Below the pieces are notes generated by a model. That model was not told the origin of the DNA. It did not search any database and was given only the letters and a program-made list of their open reading frames with translations. The position numbers and the translations under genes were made by a program. Below, one piece after another: positions 1 to 8,833 of a stretch of DNA of 53,000 nucleotides; position 1 is the first letter of the stretch; the number at the start of each line of letters is the position of its first letter. The stretch spans positions 1-53,000 of the forward strand of contig JAJQCV010000059.1 of NCBI GenBank assembly GCA_021202525.1. Direction: 5' to 3'. Source of the stretch: Akkermansiaceae bacterium. GTDB lineage: Bacteria; Verrucomicrobiota; Verrucomicrobiia; Verrucomicrobiales; Akkermansiaceae.

Positions 1-555
1 TGTTGGAAATAAAGCGGCTGACATATTAAGTTTCTGTATTTCAATATACACTCCGGTTTTTGGAATAGACATTAACGCGCTTTTTTCCGCTTTCACAGGA
101 TTGTCATGCATTCTTCCCCAACTGGTGGGCGGCCCCTCCGTAGAAATCCGGCTTTATAGCCTGGATGATATTCCTGGAGTGATCATATTTGCCGCTGAAG
201 CCGGCTTGATTATCCAAGTAGAATCGGGCCGAGGGCGTTCAGTTGTCGTATTCCCCCCGGCGAATTCGATAAAGATCAGCATTTTACCTCTTCTGCTCCA
301 TGGCACTTCAATGCCTGTTTTACCTGTAAATGCGTCCATCGTACCCATTCCAATAACTCATTGCCGGCTTTGGGAAATGTCCCGCACCTGTAGTAAGGAA
401 TGCGGGAAATATGCGGAGCAGTTGTTTCAGGAAGTTTCCGATGGAGCCGCAGCTCCCTCTTGTCCGTCCGCATGTTCCTCATTCTTGAACGGACAAGCCC
501 GGAATCTGTTTTAAAAGAACAGCGTCACAGGGGTTTTCAGCAATTCCAGTCTCCG
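1..555. other. No supported gene; possible decayed coding remnant on minus strand
   Basis: No intact gene is supported here. On the minus strand, roughly 230 down to 110, one frame reads as protein-like sequence (for example LDNQAGFSGKYDHSRN, then IIQAIKPDFYGG) but is closed by stops on both sides and has no start. This suggests a decayed gene or a fragment of one lying outside the window. A 137-residue plus-strand frame (101-514) covers the same bases and is probably spurious. Confidence 0.3.
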
Positions 556-1812
556 ATGAACGGTTCCTTCCTTTTCCGCCTCAAATTATGGTTTTTACGG
601 GCCAACAAGCAATTGTGGGTCAAGGCGACCTATTTTGCCCTCCTGGCCATTTTTTCGGCAATTGCCTCCCTTTACCTGAGCGAATTTGTGCCGTTTGACA
701 TTTCTCAAAAGATCGGCGCCGATACGGTCGACACGATTTTGAATATCCTGGCTTCCAGCATGCTGGCCGTGACGACTTTTTCCCTGACAACCGTGGTTTC
801 CGCGTATGCCGCGGCCACGTCAAGCGTGACGCCCAGGGCCACGAAGTTGCTGATGGCGGATTCCACCGCCCAGAACGCCCTTTCAACGTTCATCGGGTCC
901 TTTATTTTCAGCCTCATTGCCATTATTTTTCTGAATTCCGGCCTTTACGACCAGAAGGGCAGGGTGGTGCTGTTCGTGGTCACTCTGGGAGTGATTGCCA
1001 TCATCATTGCCACCCTTATCCGCTGGATCGGCCATTTGTCCAAGCTCGGACGCGTCGGGGAAACGTCGGAGCTTGTGGAACAGGTAACGGAAAAGGCCCT
1101 GCTGGCACGGGCGGAAGATCCCTATCTGGGGGCCCATCCCCTGTTTGACAGGGAGACCGATATTCCCGGAGATGCCGTCCCCGTCCAAAGCGATCAGGTG
1201 GGAAACATCCAATACATTGACATGGGAAAACTCGCCTTTCTCTCCACGGAAAAGGACATGGATATTTATGTGGCGGAACTGCCGGGAGCCTTTGTTTCCA
1301 TTTCTTCTCCGCTGGTGTATGCCGGAAAGCAGCTGTCGAACGAAACGCGCAGGGAGTTGCTGAAGGCTTTTGTCATCGGCCACGAACGGGATTTTGAGCA
1401 GGACCCCAGATTCGGCCTCTGCGTGCTTGCCGAAATCGCTTCCAGAGCCCTCTCCGCCGCCGTCAACGATTACGGTACGGGCATCGACATCATCAACAGG
1501 GGAGTGAGGCTGTTGACGAAGTATGCCCTGGCAGAGCGCAGGATTGAAATCAAGCATCCAAAGGTCTGGGTGCCTCCGCTGACCGTAGCGGATCTGTTTT
1601 CAGATATTTTCGCTCCTATTTTGCGGGATGAAGGAGGAATCATGGCTATCGACGTGAAGTTGATGAAGGCTTTTGCCGCCCTTCATCAACTGGATAACGA
1701 GCAATTCCGGGAAGAAGCCCGGAAGTATTCCCGCCAGTGTTACGAACATGCTGCCGGAACTCTTCTTTTGAACGAAGATAAAAAGGCATTGAGAACCTTA
1801 ATGCTTGATTAA
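556..1812 (+). CDS. DUF2254 family inner-membrane protein
   Basis: This 418-residue protein matches what I know of the DUF2254 family, whose function is unknown. Four hydrophobic segments occupy about residues 21-40, 57-80, 108-128 and 134-155. A long soluble region follows, with the conserved-looking stretches DPRFGLCVLAEIASRALS and AVNDYGTGIDII that are typical of the family. It is expected to sit in the cytoplasmic membrane. The frame stays open upstream to 400, but the ATG at 556 puts the first membrane helix near the N-terminus and is preferred. No same-strand partner is close. A GGAG motif overlaps its stop codon, 5 bases ahead of a 38-codon frame. Confidence 0.8.
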   Translation: MNGSFLFRLKLWFLRANKQLWVKATYFALLAIFSAIASLYLSEFVPFDISQKIGADTVDTILNILASSMLAVTTFSLTTVVSAYAAATSSVTPRATKLLMADSTAQNALSTFIGSFIFSLIAIIFLNSGLYDQKGRVVLFVVTLGVIAIIIATLIRWIGHLSKLGRVGETSELVEQVTEKALLARAEDPYLGAHPLFDRETDIPGDAVPVQSDQVGNIQYIDMGKLAFLSTEKDMDIYVAELPGAFVSISSPLVYAGKQLSNETRRELLKAFVIGHERDFEQDPRFGLCVLAEIASRALSAAVNDYGTGIDIINRGVRLLTKYALAERRIEIKHPKVWVPPLTVADLFSDIFAPILRDEGGIMAIDVKLMKAFAALHQLDNEQFREEARKYSRQCYEHAAGTLLLNEDKKALRTLMLD

Positions 1813-1821
1813 GGAGATGTT

Positions 1822-1938
1822 ATGTTCCGAATATGGAGAAATGCTGCCAGTGTCCAAATTCAGAGATGTTTTTCAATCTGGGAAAGACGGATTGGATTGA
1901 ACATGTTTCATGAAGTTCAGGCTTCATCAAAGCGTTGA
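1822..1938 (+). CDS. Possible 38-residue small ORF
   Basis: A short frame (MFRIWRNAASV...) starts 9 bases after the DUF2254 stop and is preceded by a good Shine-Dalgarno sequence, AAGGAG, at a normal distance. The product would be basic and rich in Trp, Phe and Arg, with no recognisable family. The ribosome binding site is the only positive evidence, so it could easily be chance. Confidence 0.2.
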   Translation: MFRIWRNAASVQIQRCFSIWERRIGLNMFHEVQASSKR

Positions 1939-2307
1939 TGGAAGCATATTACCCGGCTTCTTCCCCTTGAGGATGGCTGACGGAAGAATAGGATGAAAAC
2001 AGAATGTCTAAGGGGAAGGCCCTAGACGATTTTTCCGGAGTAATTTCCCTGCCTTTCGGTTCGGAAAAGGTTTTCAAGTCCATTCGGTACGGCTTGCCGG
2101 GAAATGTCTTATCTTCTCCTGCCGGCGAAGGTTTCCTTACCCGGAGGGAATATCAGGGGAAAGAAGGTCTTTTTTCAATCGGAATAGCTGCGGGTTGCTG
2201 ATGTGAAGAAATGATCCGGTCTGGAATAAGAGCCGGATAGAGGAATAATGAGTCCATGCGGGCAGGCGGAAGACGTTTTATTCCCTTCCCCTTTGCTTTC
2301 AAATGAA
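1939..2307. other. Intergenic, no supported gene
   Basis: I see no convincing gene. A 65-codon plus-strand frame at 2004-2201 has no ribosome binding site and no family resemblance. The stretch separates the DUF2254 gene from the terminator of the convergent epimerase gene. Confidence 0.5.
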
Positions 2308-2341
2308 AAGGGATGAAACCCCGTGACAGGTTTCATCCCTT
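2308..2341 (-). terminator. Rho-independent terminator of the epimerase gene
   Basis: A 13-bp perfect stem (AAGGGATGAAACC at 2308-2320 against its complement at 2329-2341) has an 8-base loop. Read on the minus strand it is followed by TTTTCATTT, and it lies about 140 bases past the epimerase stop. Confidence 0.75.
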
Positions 2342-2481
2342 GACGACAGATGAATAACCGTTTCCTGCTAGCCTGCATTCCGGTTAAAACGGGCCTGAAA
2401 ACATTTTTCCGATCAAGCCGGGACCGTTTTTTCCGGAAAAAGAACTTATGCCGGTTGCGGCGCCCCTTTCGGGAACGGTGT

Positions 2482-3697
2482 TCAAACCTGCATTTTCGCA
2501 ATGCGTTCAATCAGTTCCATGCACATGCGTCCGTTGTGGTAGGGGCCTTTCCAGGCGTTTACCCGGAATTCGTTATCCCCATCCTGGGCATCCAGGTCTC
2601 CTCTGGAGAGCCATTCGCGGAATTTGCCGTTGCTGTGGTCGGAGACATAGTTCCTGATGTAGTCCACCACATTCATCGTGAGCGCCAGGTATTTGGGATC
2701 ACCCGTCAGCTGGAAGGCATTGAAAAATCCGATGACCGCTTCGCTCTGCACCCACCAGGACATCTGGCGGTCTACAAGCCCGTGTTCGTTGGCTTCTGCG
2801 TACAGGCCCCCCCGTATCCGGGTTGATTCCGTCCGCGCACGCATCGGCAATCCGGACGGAAACGGGTTTGCATTTTTCCACCAGTTCCTTGCCTCCGTAT
2901 GCTTCTGCGGCTTCCGTCAGCAGCCACGCCCCCTCAATGTCGTGGCCGAAGGAAAAGAGGGTGTCCGTCGACTTCCAGTCGTCAGTCATGTAGGGTTTGT
3001 AGTGGAAGTATTCCTGGTCCAGCAGCTTGTTGGTCATGATGTCAATCAGCTCGCCTACGGTTTTCCTTAGCTTGGGATCATCATCCACGAGCATCAGGGT
3101 CGTATAGCTTTCAATCATGTGCAAGTGTGTGTTGAGCGCCTTGGAACCCAGCGAAGGGTCCGGAATATTGAAGCTGTCATCCCTTCTCTTCCAATCCCGA
3201 GTGAAGGTTTCAAAGTATCCCCCGTGTTTGGGGTCAAGGGCGTGTTTTTCCAATGCTTCATACATGTCCCGTGCCAGTTTCAGGCCGTCTTTGCTGCCGC
3301 TCGCCCGCGCCAGTTCCGCTCCTCCATAGATGATGAAGGCAATGCCGTAGGGATATTTGGACTCATCGACGGGGTTGCCATGGGCATCCACCACCCAGTA
3401 GGCTCCTCCGTATTCCTTGTCCACAAAGTGCTCCTTGATGTAGTCCTTCGCATGGTTGGCCATTTCCAGGTACCGGGGATCCTTCAGGAGGCGGTAGGCG
3501 CTTGCAAAGGTCCACATGAGCCTGGCATTGAGCACGATGGAACGGTCCGCCTCCCTGACCGGTTCCAGTGTCCTAAGAACGGCTCCGTAAAAACCGCCTT
3601 TGGGGTCATAATCATAATTGATATAAAAATCCAGGATGTCTTTTAATTCCTGTCTGGACCATTCGTCCAAAGATTGCAATGTTTCCTTAGTTTCCAT
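2482..3697 (-). pseudogene. AGE-family epimerase/isomerase, frameshifted in a G7 tract
   Basis: This gene belongs to the N-acylglucosamine 2-epimerase superfamily (GlcNAc/ManNAc or cellobiose 2-epimerases). The motifs NTHLHMIESY, FSFGHDIEGAWLL and SWWVQSEAVIGFF are those of the (alpha/alpha)6-barrel active site; the GHDIE form is closer to cellobiose 2-epimerases than to renin-binding proteins. The reading frame breaks at the G7 run (C7 at 2807-2813 on the plus strand). With six Gs the frame runs GINPDTGGLYAEANEHG into the C-terminal third, giving a normal 404-residue enzyme. As written, the protein loses its last ~110 residues, including the SWWVQ motif. The start at 3697 (METKETLQ) is chosen because upstream residues look non-coding. 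Sequencing error, slippage-based phase variation and true decay are all possible. Confidence 0.85.
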
Positions 3698-4396
3698 CGT
3701 ATGTCTTTCGTTGCATTTCATGGGCATCCCGTTTATGGACGCCCCCTGTTTCCCGGTTGCAAGTGCATGGTCAACGGGCGTTTTCCATCCGGGCGGGAAA
3801 GGATGCACGCTGCTGCATGGATCATCGTTTTTTGTTTCCTCTGAAAGGGTTTCCGCCAGGACTGGGAACATGTCACGTCTGCATGTTCGTATCGGTTTTG
3901 ACAGGCTGCCATATTTTCATGTTGAGAGTATGACCTCTGCACGAAAGGTTCCGTAAGGGAAAGGCTCCTTGCCGCAGGATTCCTTTTAACAGACGTTCAT
4001 TGCATACATGACCGGAACGGCATGCGGGTGGATTTTCCATTGTTCCGGAGACGGCTCATTTTTCTTTCCGATTTGACAGTCAGAAAGTTTTGTCAATGTC
4101 TCATGATGCATGCATTGTTGTTGCCGCTGTTTTTTCACATTCTGAGAACCCGGACGGCAAATTCTCTCAGGAAGATGGAAAAAGAGCGCGCACGATTATC
4201 GAGTCATGAATTCCGCAAAGGGTCTGTTTCTTTCCTTTTCATTCTTTTTCCGGCGCACGCGTCAGGACGGGGAGGAGGCAGGGTGAGGAGGAGGTTTTGG
4301 AAAGTCGAACTGATTGTCCTCATTATTCAAGGGTTCCTCTGGTCTTCACACTGATTCATGACATGGCTGTTGTCTGGAAGGAGGAAATGGAATAGG
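3698..4396. other. Divergent intergenic region between epimerase and sialidase genes
   Basis: About 700 bases hold the control regions of two divergent genes. Open frames here (for example 4022-4354) show no family resemblance or ribosome binding site. The one clear element is a small palindrome at 4073-4096, listed separately. Confidence 0.5.
4073..4096. promoter_or_regulatory. Palindrome TTGACA-N12-TGTCAA, possible operator
   Basis: A 6-bp inverted repeat with a 12-base spacer lies in the divergent region. Each arm also resembles a -35 box, but no good -10 element lies 17 bases from either arm, so a regulator binding site is the more natural reading. A 6+6 palindrome can arise by chance. 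Confidence 0.25.
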
Positions 4397-5617
4397 ATGG
4401 GAAAGATGATGAATTCCGTGTTCAAGTGTTTGATGAGTGCTGTATGTGCCGTGGCATTGCCGGCATTCGGGCAGGGGGAGAAGACCGATTTTCCCGCAGA
4501 CAGAGCCGTGACTGTATTCAGCGCCGGGGAAGGGAATCCTTATGCGTCCATCCGCATTCCGGCTCTGCTCCAGATCGGAAAGGGACAGCTTCTGGCATTT
4601 GCCGAAGGCCGGTACAAGAATACGGACCAGGGGGAAAATGATATTATCATGAGCGTGAGCAGGAATGGGGGCAGGACGTGGAGCACCCCCCGTGCCATTG
4701 CCAAGGCGCATGGAGCCACCTTCAACAATCCATGCCCTGTTTATGATGCCAAAACGAAGACGGTGACCGTTGTCTTCCAGCGTTATCCCGCCGGAGTGAA
4801 GGAACGGCAGCCCAATATTCCGCAAGGGTGGGATGATGAAAAGTGCATCCGCAATTTCATGATCCAGAGCAGGAACGGCGGTTCCTCCTGGAGCAAGCCC
4901 GTGGATATTACCAGGACGACCAAGCGGCCCGCGGGCGTGGACATCATGGCTTCCGGCCCGAATGCCGGAACGCAGCTGAAGAGCGGCCCCCATAAGGGGC
5001 GGCTGGTGATTCCGATGAACGAAGGCCCGTTCGGCCAATGGGTGATTTCCTGCATTTACAGTGACGACGGTGGCAAGACATGGAAACTGGGCCAGCCGAC
5101 TACGAATATGAAGGGCATGGTGAATGAGACGTCCATCGCGGAGACGGATGACGGCGGCGTGGTCATGGTGGCTCGTCACTGGGGCGGCGGGAACTGCCGC
5201 CGCATCGTGTGGTCCGGGGACGGCGGGGAAACATGGGGCCAGGTGGAGGACGCTCCGGAGCTGTTTTGCGACAGCACGCAGAATTCCCTGCTGACTTATT
5301 CCCTGGCCGACCAGCCTGCCTATGGCGGTAAAAGCCGCCTTCTGTTTTCCGGCCCCAGTGCGGGACGCCGCATCAAGGGACAGCTTGCCCTGAGCTATGA
5401 CAACGGCAAAACCTGGCCTGTGAAGAAGCTTCTGGGCAACGGCGGCTACGCCTATTCCAGCCTTGCCATGGTGGAACCGGGCGCCATCGGGGTTCTTTAT
5501 GAAGAAAACCAGCCCCATATCAAGAAATTGAAGTTTGTTCCCGTGACCGTGGAGTGGCTTACCGACGGGAAGGACACGGGGCTGGCCGCCGGAAAGAAAG
5601 CGCCGGAGATCAAGTAA
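4397..5617 (+). CDS. Secreted exo-alpha-sialidase (GH33)
   Basis: This protein of about 406 residues should release terminal sialic acid from mucin or other glycans, outside the cell or in the periplasm. An N-terminal signal peptide (VFKCLMSAVCAVALPAFGQG) is present. The FRIP-type arginine motif is IRIPALL near residue 52. Five Asp-box-like repeats follow: SRNGGRTW, SRNGGSSW, SDDGGKTW, SGDGGETW and SYDNGKTW. GYAYSSL near the C-terminus resembles the catalytic Tyr region. The length suits a minimal six-bladed propeller without extra binding modules. GGAAGGAGG lies at 4377-4384 upstream; the ATG at 4397 or 4406 is likelier than 4358, which precedes that site. The divergent epimerase neighbour fits sialic-acid or amino-sugar use. 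Confidence 0.92.
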   Translation: MGKMMNSVFKCLMSAVCAVALPAFGQGEKTDFPADRAVTVFSAGEGNPYASIRIPALLQIGKGQLLAFAEGRYKNTDQGENDIIMSVSRNGGRTWSTPRAIAKAHGATFNNPCPVYDAKTKTVTVVFQRYPAGVKERQPNIPQGWDDEKCIRNFMIQSRNGGSSWSKPVDITRTTKRPAGVDIMASGPNAGTQLKSGPHKGRLVIPMNEGPFGQWVISCIYSDDGGKTWKLGQPTTNMKGMVNETSIAETDDGGVVMVARHWGGGNCRRIVWSGDGGETWGQVEDAPELFCDSTQNSLLTYSLADQPAYGGKSRLLFSGPSAGRRIKGQLALSYDNGKTWPVKKLLGNGGYAYSSLAMVEPGAIGVLYEENQPHIKKLKFVPVTVEWLTDGKDTGLAAGKKAPEIK

Positions 5618-5643
5618 GCTTTCGACAAGTTCGCCTTTTATGG

Positions 5644-5673
5644 GCGGGTCCGGTTTTCCGGCCCCGCTTTTTT
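5644..5673 (+). terminator. Rho-independent terminator of the sialidase gene
   Basis: The stem GCGGG-T-CCGG / CCGG-C-CCCGC has a TTTT loop and is followed by six T residues. It begins 26 bases after the sialidase stop. Confidence 0.85.
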
Positions 5674-6178
5674 GTTGTGAAAAAAGAGGGAGTGGGAACA
5701 TCCCTTTTGCCGGAATGGTGATTTACATGGAGATGGAGAACCCTTTCTCCCGTTCAGCTTAAATCGTGGTTCAACGTTAAAAGCAGGGACAGGCAGCAGA
5801 GATTTCTTATGAAATGGTACCGGGATCCCCGAACGGGCCCGAGCCTGCATATCGTAGACGATCTCGGCGGTCGTATAGCTGAACAGAAGAAGGCGGATAG
5901 GAGCCTGGATAATATCAAGAATCTTTTATAGGGATTGGTATGGGCTTGGGATATTGCTCCAGTTGATTTTCTTTCCTGTTCCTGATTGTCCGGACATGTC
6001 CTTTCTCCATGGCCGGAATGGTCGGATCGGATGTGGAAGCCGGCGGCATGACAGAGAGCGCATGGATTGCAGCCTTGATTCCGCGGCGCCCGCAGGTACC
6101 CTGCAAGGCATCCGTTGCCCTTGGAGCGTTCTCATTCGGGAAGGCCGGCAGACGGCAAGACGATTCCTATTCCTATCT
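5674..6178. other. Intergenic with a remnant reading frame
   Basis: The stretch holds a protein-like open frame at 5724-5931 (separate entry). The remainder, up to the SMR exporter, shows no gene. I looked for a guanidine riboswitch ahead of the exporter and could not match any class convincingly. Confidence 0.4.
5724..5931 (+). pseudogene. Open, protein-like frame, probable gene remnant
   Basis: The frame is open from the TGA at about 5721 to the TAG at 5929. It reads LKSWFNVKSRDRQQRFLMKW, then a hydrophilic tail containing GPSLHIVDDLGGRIAEQKK and ending in DNIKNLL. The composition is that of a real soluble protein, not random frame. The only ATG (5809) would give 40 residues, without a strong ribosome binding site. 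It may be the C-terminal stump of a lost gene or a true 40-residue small protein. No family is recognised. Confidence 0.35.
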
Positions 6179-6514
6179 ATGTCCTGGATTTATCTGGTGT
6201 TGGCCGGTCTTTGCGAGATCGGATGGCCTCTGGGGTTCAAGCTTTCCCAGGCGCCCGGCACGGGTTCCGGCAGGTTTGCCGCCTGCATCGCCTTTTCCAT
6301 ACTGAGCATGGCCCTGAGCGGCTTTCTGTTGTGGCTGGCCCAGCGGAATATTCCCATAGGCACCGCTTATGCCGTGTGGACGGGCATCGGCGCGCTGGGC
6401 ACCTTCATGGTGGGCATCATCTGGTTTGGGGATTCCTCGAACGTCTGGCGCATGCTGGCGGCCACTTTCCTGCTGATCGGCATCATCGGGCTGAAGATGG
6501 CGCCCGGCCATTGA
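6179..6514 (+). CDS. SMR-family exporter, Gdx/SugE-like (guanidinium)
   Basis: This 111-residue inner-membrane protein has the four-helix layout of small multidrug resistance transporters, which work as antiparallel dimers exchanging protons for cations. The essential Glu is Glu13 in GLCEIGWPLG. The segment IPIGTAYAVWTGIGALGTF is typical of the Gdx/SugE subgroup, whose characterised members export guanidinium rather than bulky drugs. The ATG at 6179 places Glu13 correctly; the upstream frame looks non-coding. It is transcribed alone, and no clear Shine-Dalgarno site is seen. The precise substrate is inferred from subgroup resemblance. Confidence 0.9.
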   Translation: MSWIYLVLAGLCEIGWPLGFKLSQAPGTGSGRFAACIAFSILSMALSGFLLWLAQRNIPIGTAYAVWTGIGALGTFMVGIIWFGDSSNVWRMLAATFLLIGIIGLKMAPGH

Positions 6515-6589
6515 CGGAGTGCCGTGAAGGAGGCGAGAACCTTTTCCCTTGCTGAATGAAGCCGCGCCCTGCGCGCCGGGTGAGGGAGT

Positions 6590-8518
6590 TCAGGAAATTT
6601 GATCGGTCCAGATGGTTCCGCACGCGTCGGAAGGCATGCGCCAGTCGCCGCGCGGAGAAAGGGAGATGGTGCCTACCTTGGGACCGTCCGGAATGCAGCT
6701 GCGCTTGAACTGCTGCTGGAAGAAGCGGCGGATGAAGATGTCCAGACAGCGGCGGATGAATTCAGGCTGGAATTCGTTCCGGAAGGCGTGTTCCGCCAAG
6801 TAAAGGATTTTGTTCGGAAGCGCTCCGTATTTGATGAAGTGGAACAGGAAGAAGTCGTGCAGGTCATAGGGGCCCAGCACGTCTTCCGTCCGTTGTTCGA
6901 TGGTCCCGTCGTTGGAGGGGGGCAGCAGTTCCGGACTGACCGGGGTGTTGCTGATGTCCACCAGGGTGGCGGCCAGTTCCGGGTCGGATTCTTTCGCAAT
7001 ATGTTCGATCAGGCAGCGGATGAGCGTCTTGGGGATGGAGCAGTTGACCGCGTACATGGACATGTGGTCCCCGTTGTACGTGCTCCAGCCCAGCGCGATT
7101 TCCGACAGGTCCCCGGTGCCGACGACCAGGCCCCCCGTCTTGTTGGCCAGGTCCATCAGGATTTGCGTACGCTCGCGGGCCTGGACGTTTTCGTATGTAG
7201 TGGTGCGTTCCGCCGGATCATGCCCGATGTCGCTGAAGTGCTGCAGGCAGGCGTCTGAAATGGGGATTTCCCGGAGTTCCGCCCCCAGCAGGCGGCACAT
7301 GCACACGGCGTTGCTCCGTGTTCTGTCCGTGGTGCCGAATCCCGGCATGGTCACGGCCAGGATGTCCGAGGCGGATCGTCCCAACAGCCGGCAGGCGCGG
7401 GCGCAGATGAGCAGGGCCAGCGTGGAGTCCAGTCCCCCGGAGATGCCGATCACGAGCCGCCGGACGCGCGCGTGTTCCATTCTTTTGGCAATTCCCGCCG
7501 TCTGGATGGAAATGATTTCCTCACAGCGTTCGTCCCGGTGTTCCGGAGCGGGCAGGAAGGGGCGGGGCGGATTAAAGGCGTATTCCAGCCCCGGAGAAGC
7601 GGGAACATCCGTTTCCAGCGTCAGGTGGAGCATTTCTCCACTGGAGGGAAGGGGCTTGTTGTCGTTGAAGGAACTTTCCGAAAGGCGGCCTGCCGCCAAC
7701 CGTTCAAAGTCCACGTCCGCCAGGATGAGGGAGTTTTCCCTGAGAAAGCGCGCGCTTTCCGCCGCCAGCCTTCCGTTGTCCGCAATGAGGCAATGGCCGC
7801 CGAAGACGACGTCCGTCGTGGATTCATGGACGCCGGCAGAAGACAGCGCGTAGGCGCAGAGGCATCTGCCGCTCTGCTGTTTGACCAGCTCGCGCCTGTA
7901 GGCGGCCTTCCCGGTGAGTTCCGTCCCGGCGGACGGGTTGAGAATGGCTCTGGCTCCGTGCAGGGCCAGCGTGGAACTGGGTGGGATGACGCTCCAGAGG
8001 TCTTCGCAGATTTCCACGCCGAAGCTGAACGGAGAGGACATATCATGAAAGACAATATCCGTACCAAAGGGAACTTGAGCGCCGTTGACGGTTATTTCCC
8101 GTGTTCCGGTTCCCAGGGCCCTGGCGGAGGTAAATTGCCGCTTTTCATAGAATTCCCGGTAGTTGGGCAGCATCGTTTTGGGAACCAGCGCCAGAACGCG
8201 CCCGGCCTGCACGACAGCGGCCGTGTTGTACAGGGCATCCCCGTACAGGAACGGAAGGCCCACGATGGCGACCGTGCCGGATTTTTCCGTGGCCTCCGTA
8301 AAACGGCGCAGGCCTTCCAGGGCCGCCTGTCTCAGGCGCGGCTGGAAGAAAAGGTCCCCGCAGGAATAGCCCGTGATGCACAACTCCGGAAAAACGACGG
8401 CGGCGGCCTGCTTTTCTGAGGCTTCCCGGAAGCCCGCAATAAGCCGGTCAACGTTGTAGTCCACATCAGCTATCCGGAGCTGGGGGACGGCGGAGGCAAG
8501 TCTGTAGTATCCGAACAT
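6590..8518 (-). CDS. nadE: Glutamine-dependent NAD+ synthetase
   Basis: This enzyme amidates nicotinic acid adenine dinucleotide to NAD+, using glutamine as nitrogen donor, in the cytosol. The 642-residue chain has an N-terminal nitrilase-type glutaminase with the triad Glu45 (FPELCITGYS), Lys114 (LVPKTMLPNY) and Cys171 (FGVEICEDLW). The synthetase domain carries the PP-loop GISGGLDST near residue 358 and the later STYNGDHMSMYAVN segment. The length matches the large two-domain NadE form. The start at 8518 (MFGYYRLAS) is where family similarity begins; the 40 upstream residues look non-coding. No operon partner is adjacent. Confidence 0.96.
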   Translation of the reverse strand: MFGYYRLASAVPQLRIADVDYNVDRLIAGFREASEKQAAAVVFPELCITGYSCGDLFFQPRLRQAALEGLRRFTEATEKSGTVAIVGLPFLYGDALYNTAAVVQAGRVLALVPKTMLPNYREFYEKRQFTSARALGTGTREITVNGAQVPFGTDIVFHDMSSPFSFGVEICEDLWSVIPPSSTLALHGARAILNPSAGTELTGKAAYRRELVKQQSGRCLCAYALSSAGVHESTTDVVFGGHCLIADNGRLAAESARFLRENSLILADVDFERLAAGRLSESSFNDNKPLPSSGEMLHLTLETDVPASPGLEYAFNPPRPFLPAPEHRDERCEEIISIQTAGIAKRMEHARVRRLVIGISGGLDSTLALLICARACRLLGRSASDILAVTMPGFGTTDRTRSNAVCMCRLLGAELREIPISDACLQHFSDIGHDPAERTTTYENVQARERTQILMDLANKTGGLVVGTGDLSEIALGWSTYNGDHMSMYAVNCSIPKTLIRCLIEHIAKESDPELAATLVDISNTPVSPELLPPSNDGTIEQRTEDVLGPYDLHDFFLFHFIKYGALPNKILYLAEHAFRNEFQPEFIRRCLDIFIRRFFQQQFKRSCIPDGPKVGTISLSPRGDWRMPSDACGTIWTDQIS

Positions 8519-8833
8519 GGGCGGCGCGGTCTGGAAAATGGAACCCGCGGATAATCTTTTTCCCGGAATCAGAATGCCATCCGGGAAGGGCGGGCCTGAT
8601 CCGGATACTAAAAGCTCGTGAAAGAGTTGTAAAGCCATCAGTGGGGATTGGGCTTCCGCCTGTTTTCAGGGGCATGGAGACGGAGGAGAAAAAAGGGCTC
8701 GGGCAGGCCGCCAGCAACGGTCCGGACACGGGCGGCGGGATTCATGCCTCTTTCCCGAAATCCGGCGGGGAGGCGGTTTTTCATGCTCCGGGGACGGAAT
8801 TGAGGCTGGAAAAGCGGGAGAAAAGAGTCAATC
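8519..8833. other. Divergent intergenic region nadE / methyltransferase
   Basis: About 315 bases between divergent genes. I see no gene, strong hairpin or obvious promoter, although both genes' control signals should lie here. Confidence 0.4.

Noticed and set aside
101..514. 137-codon plus-strand frame at the left edge
   Set aside because: No ribosome site or family; runs through what looks like a decayed minus-strand remnant.
2004..2201. 65-codon frame after the DUF2254 gene
   Set aside because: No Shine-Dalgarno site, no signal or family features.
4022..4354. 110-codon frame upstream of the sialidase gene
   Set aside because: Basic, low-complexity residue pattern and no start signal; lies in the divergent control region.
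5940..6178. Guanidine riboswitch before the SMR exporter
   Set aside because: Gdx genes are often controlled by guanidine riboswitches, but I could not place the conserved segments of class I, II or III; an Infernal scan would decide.
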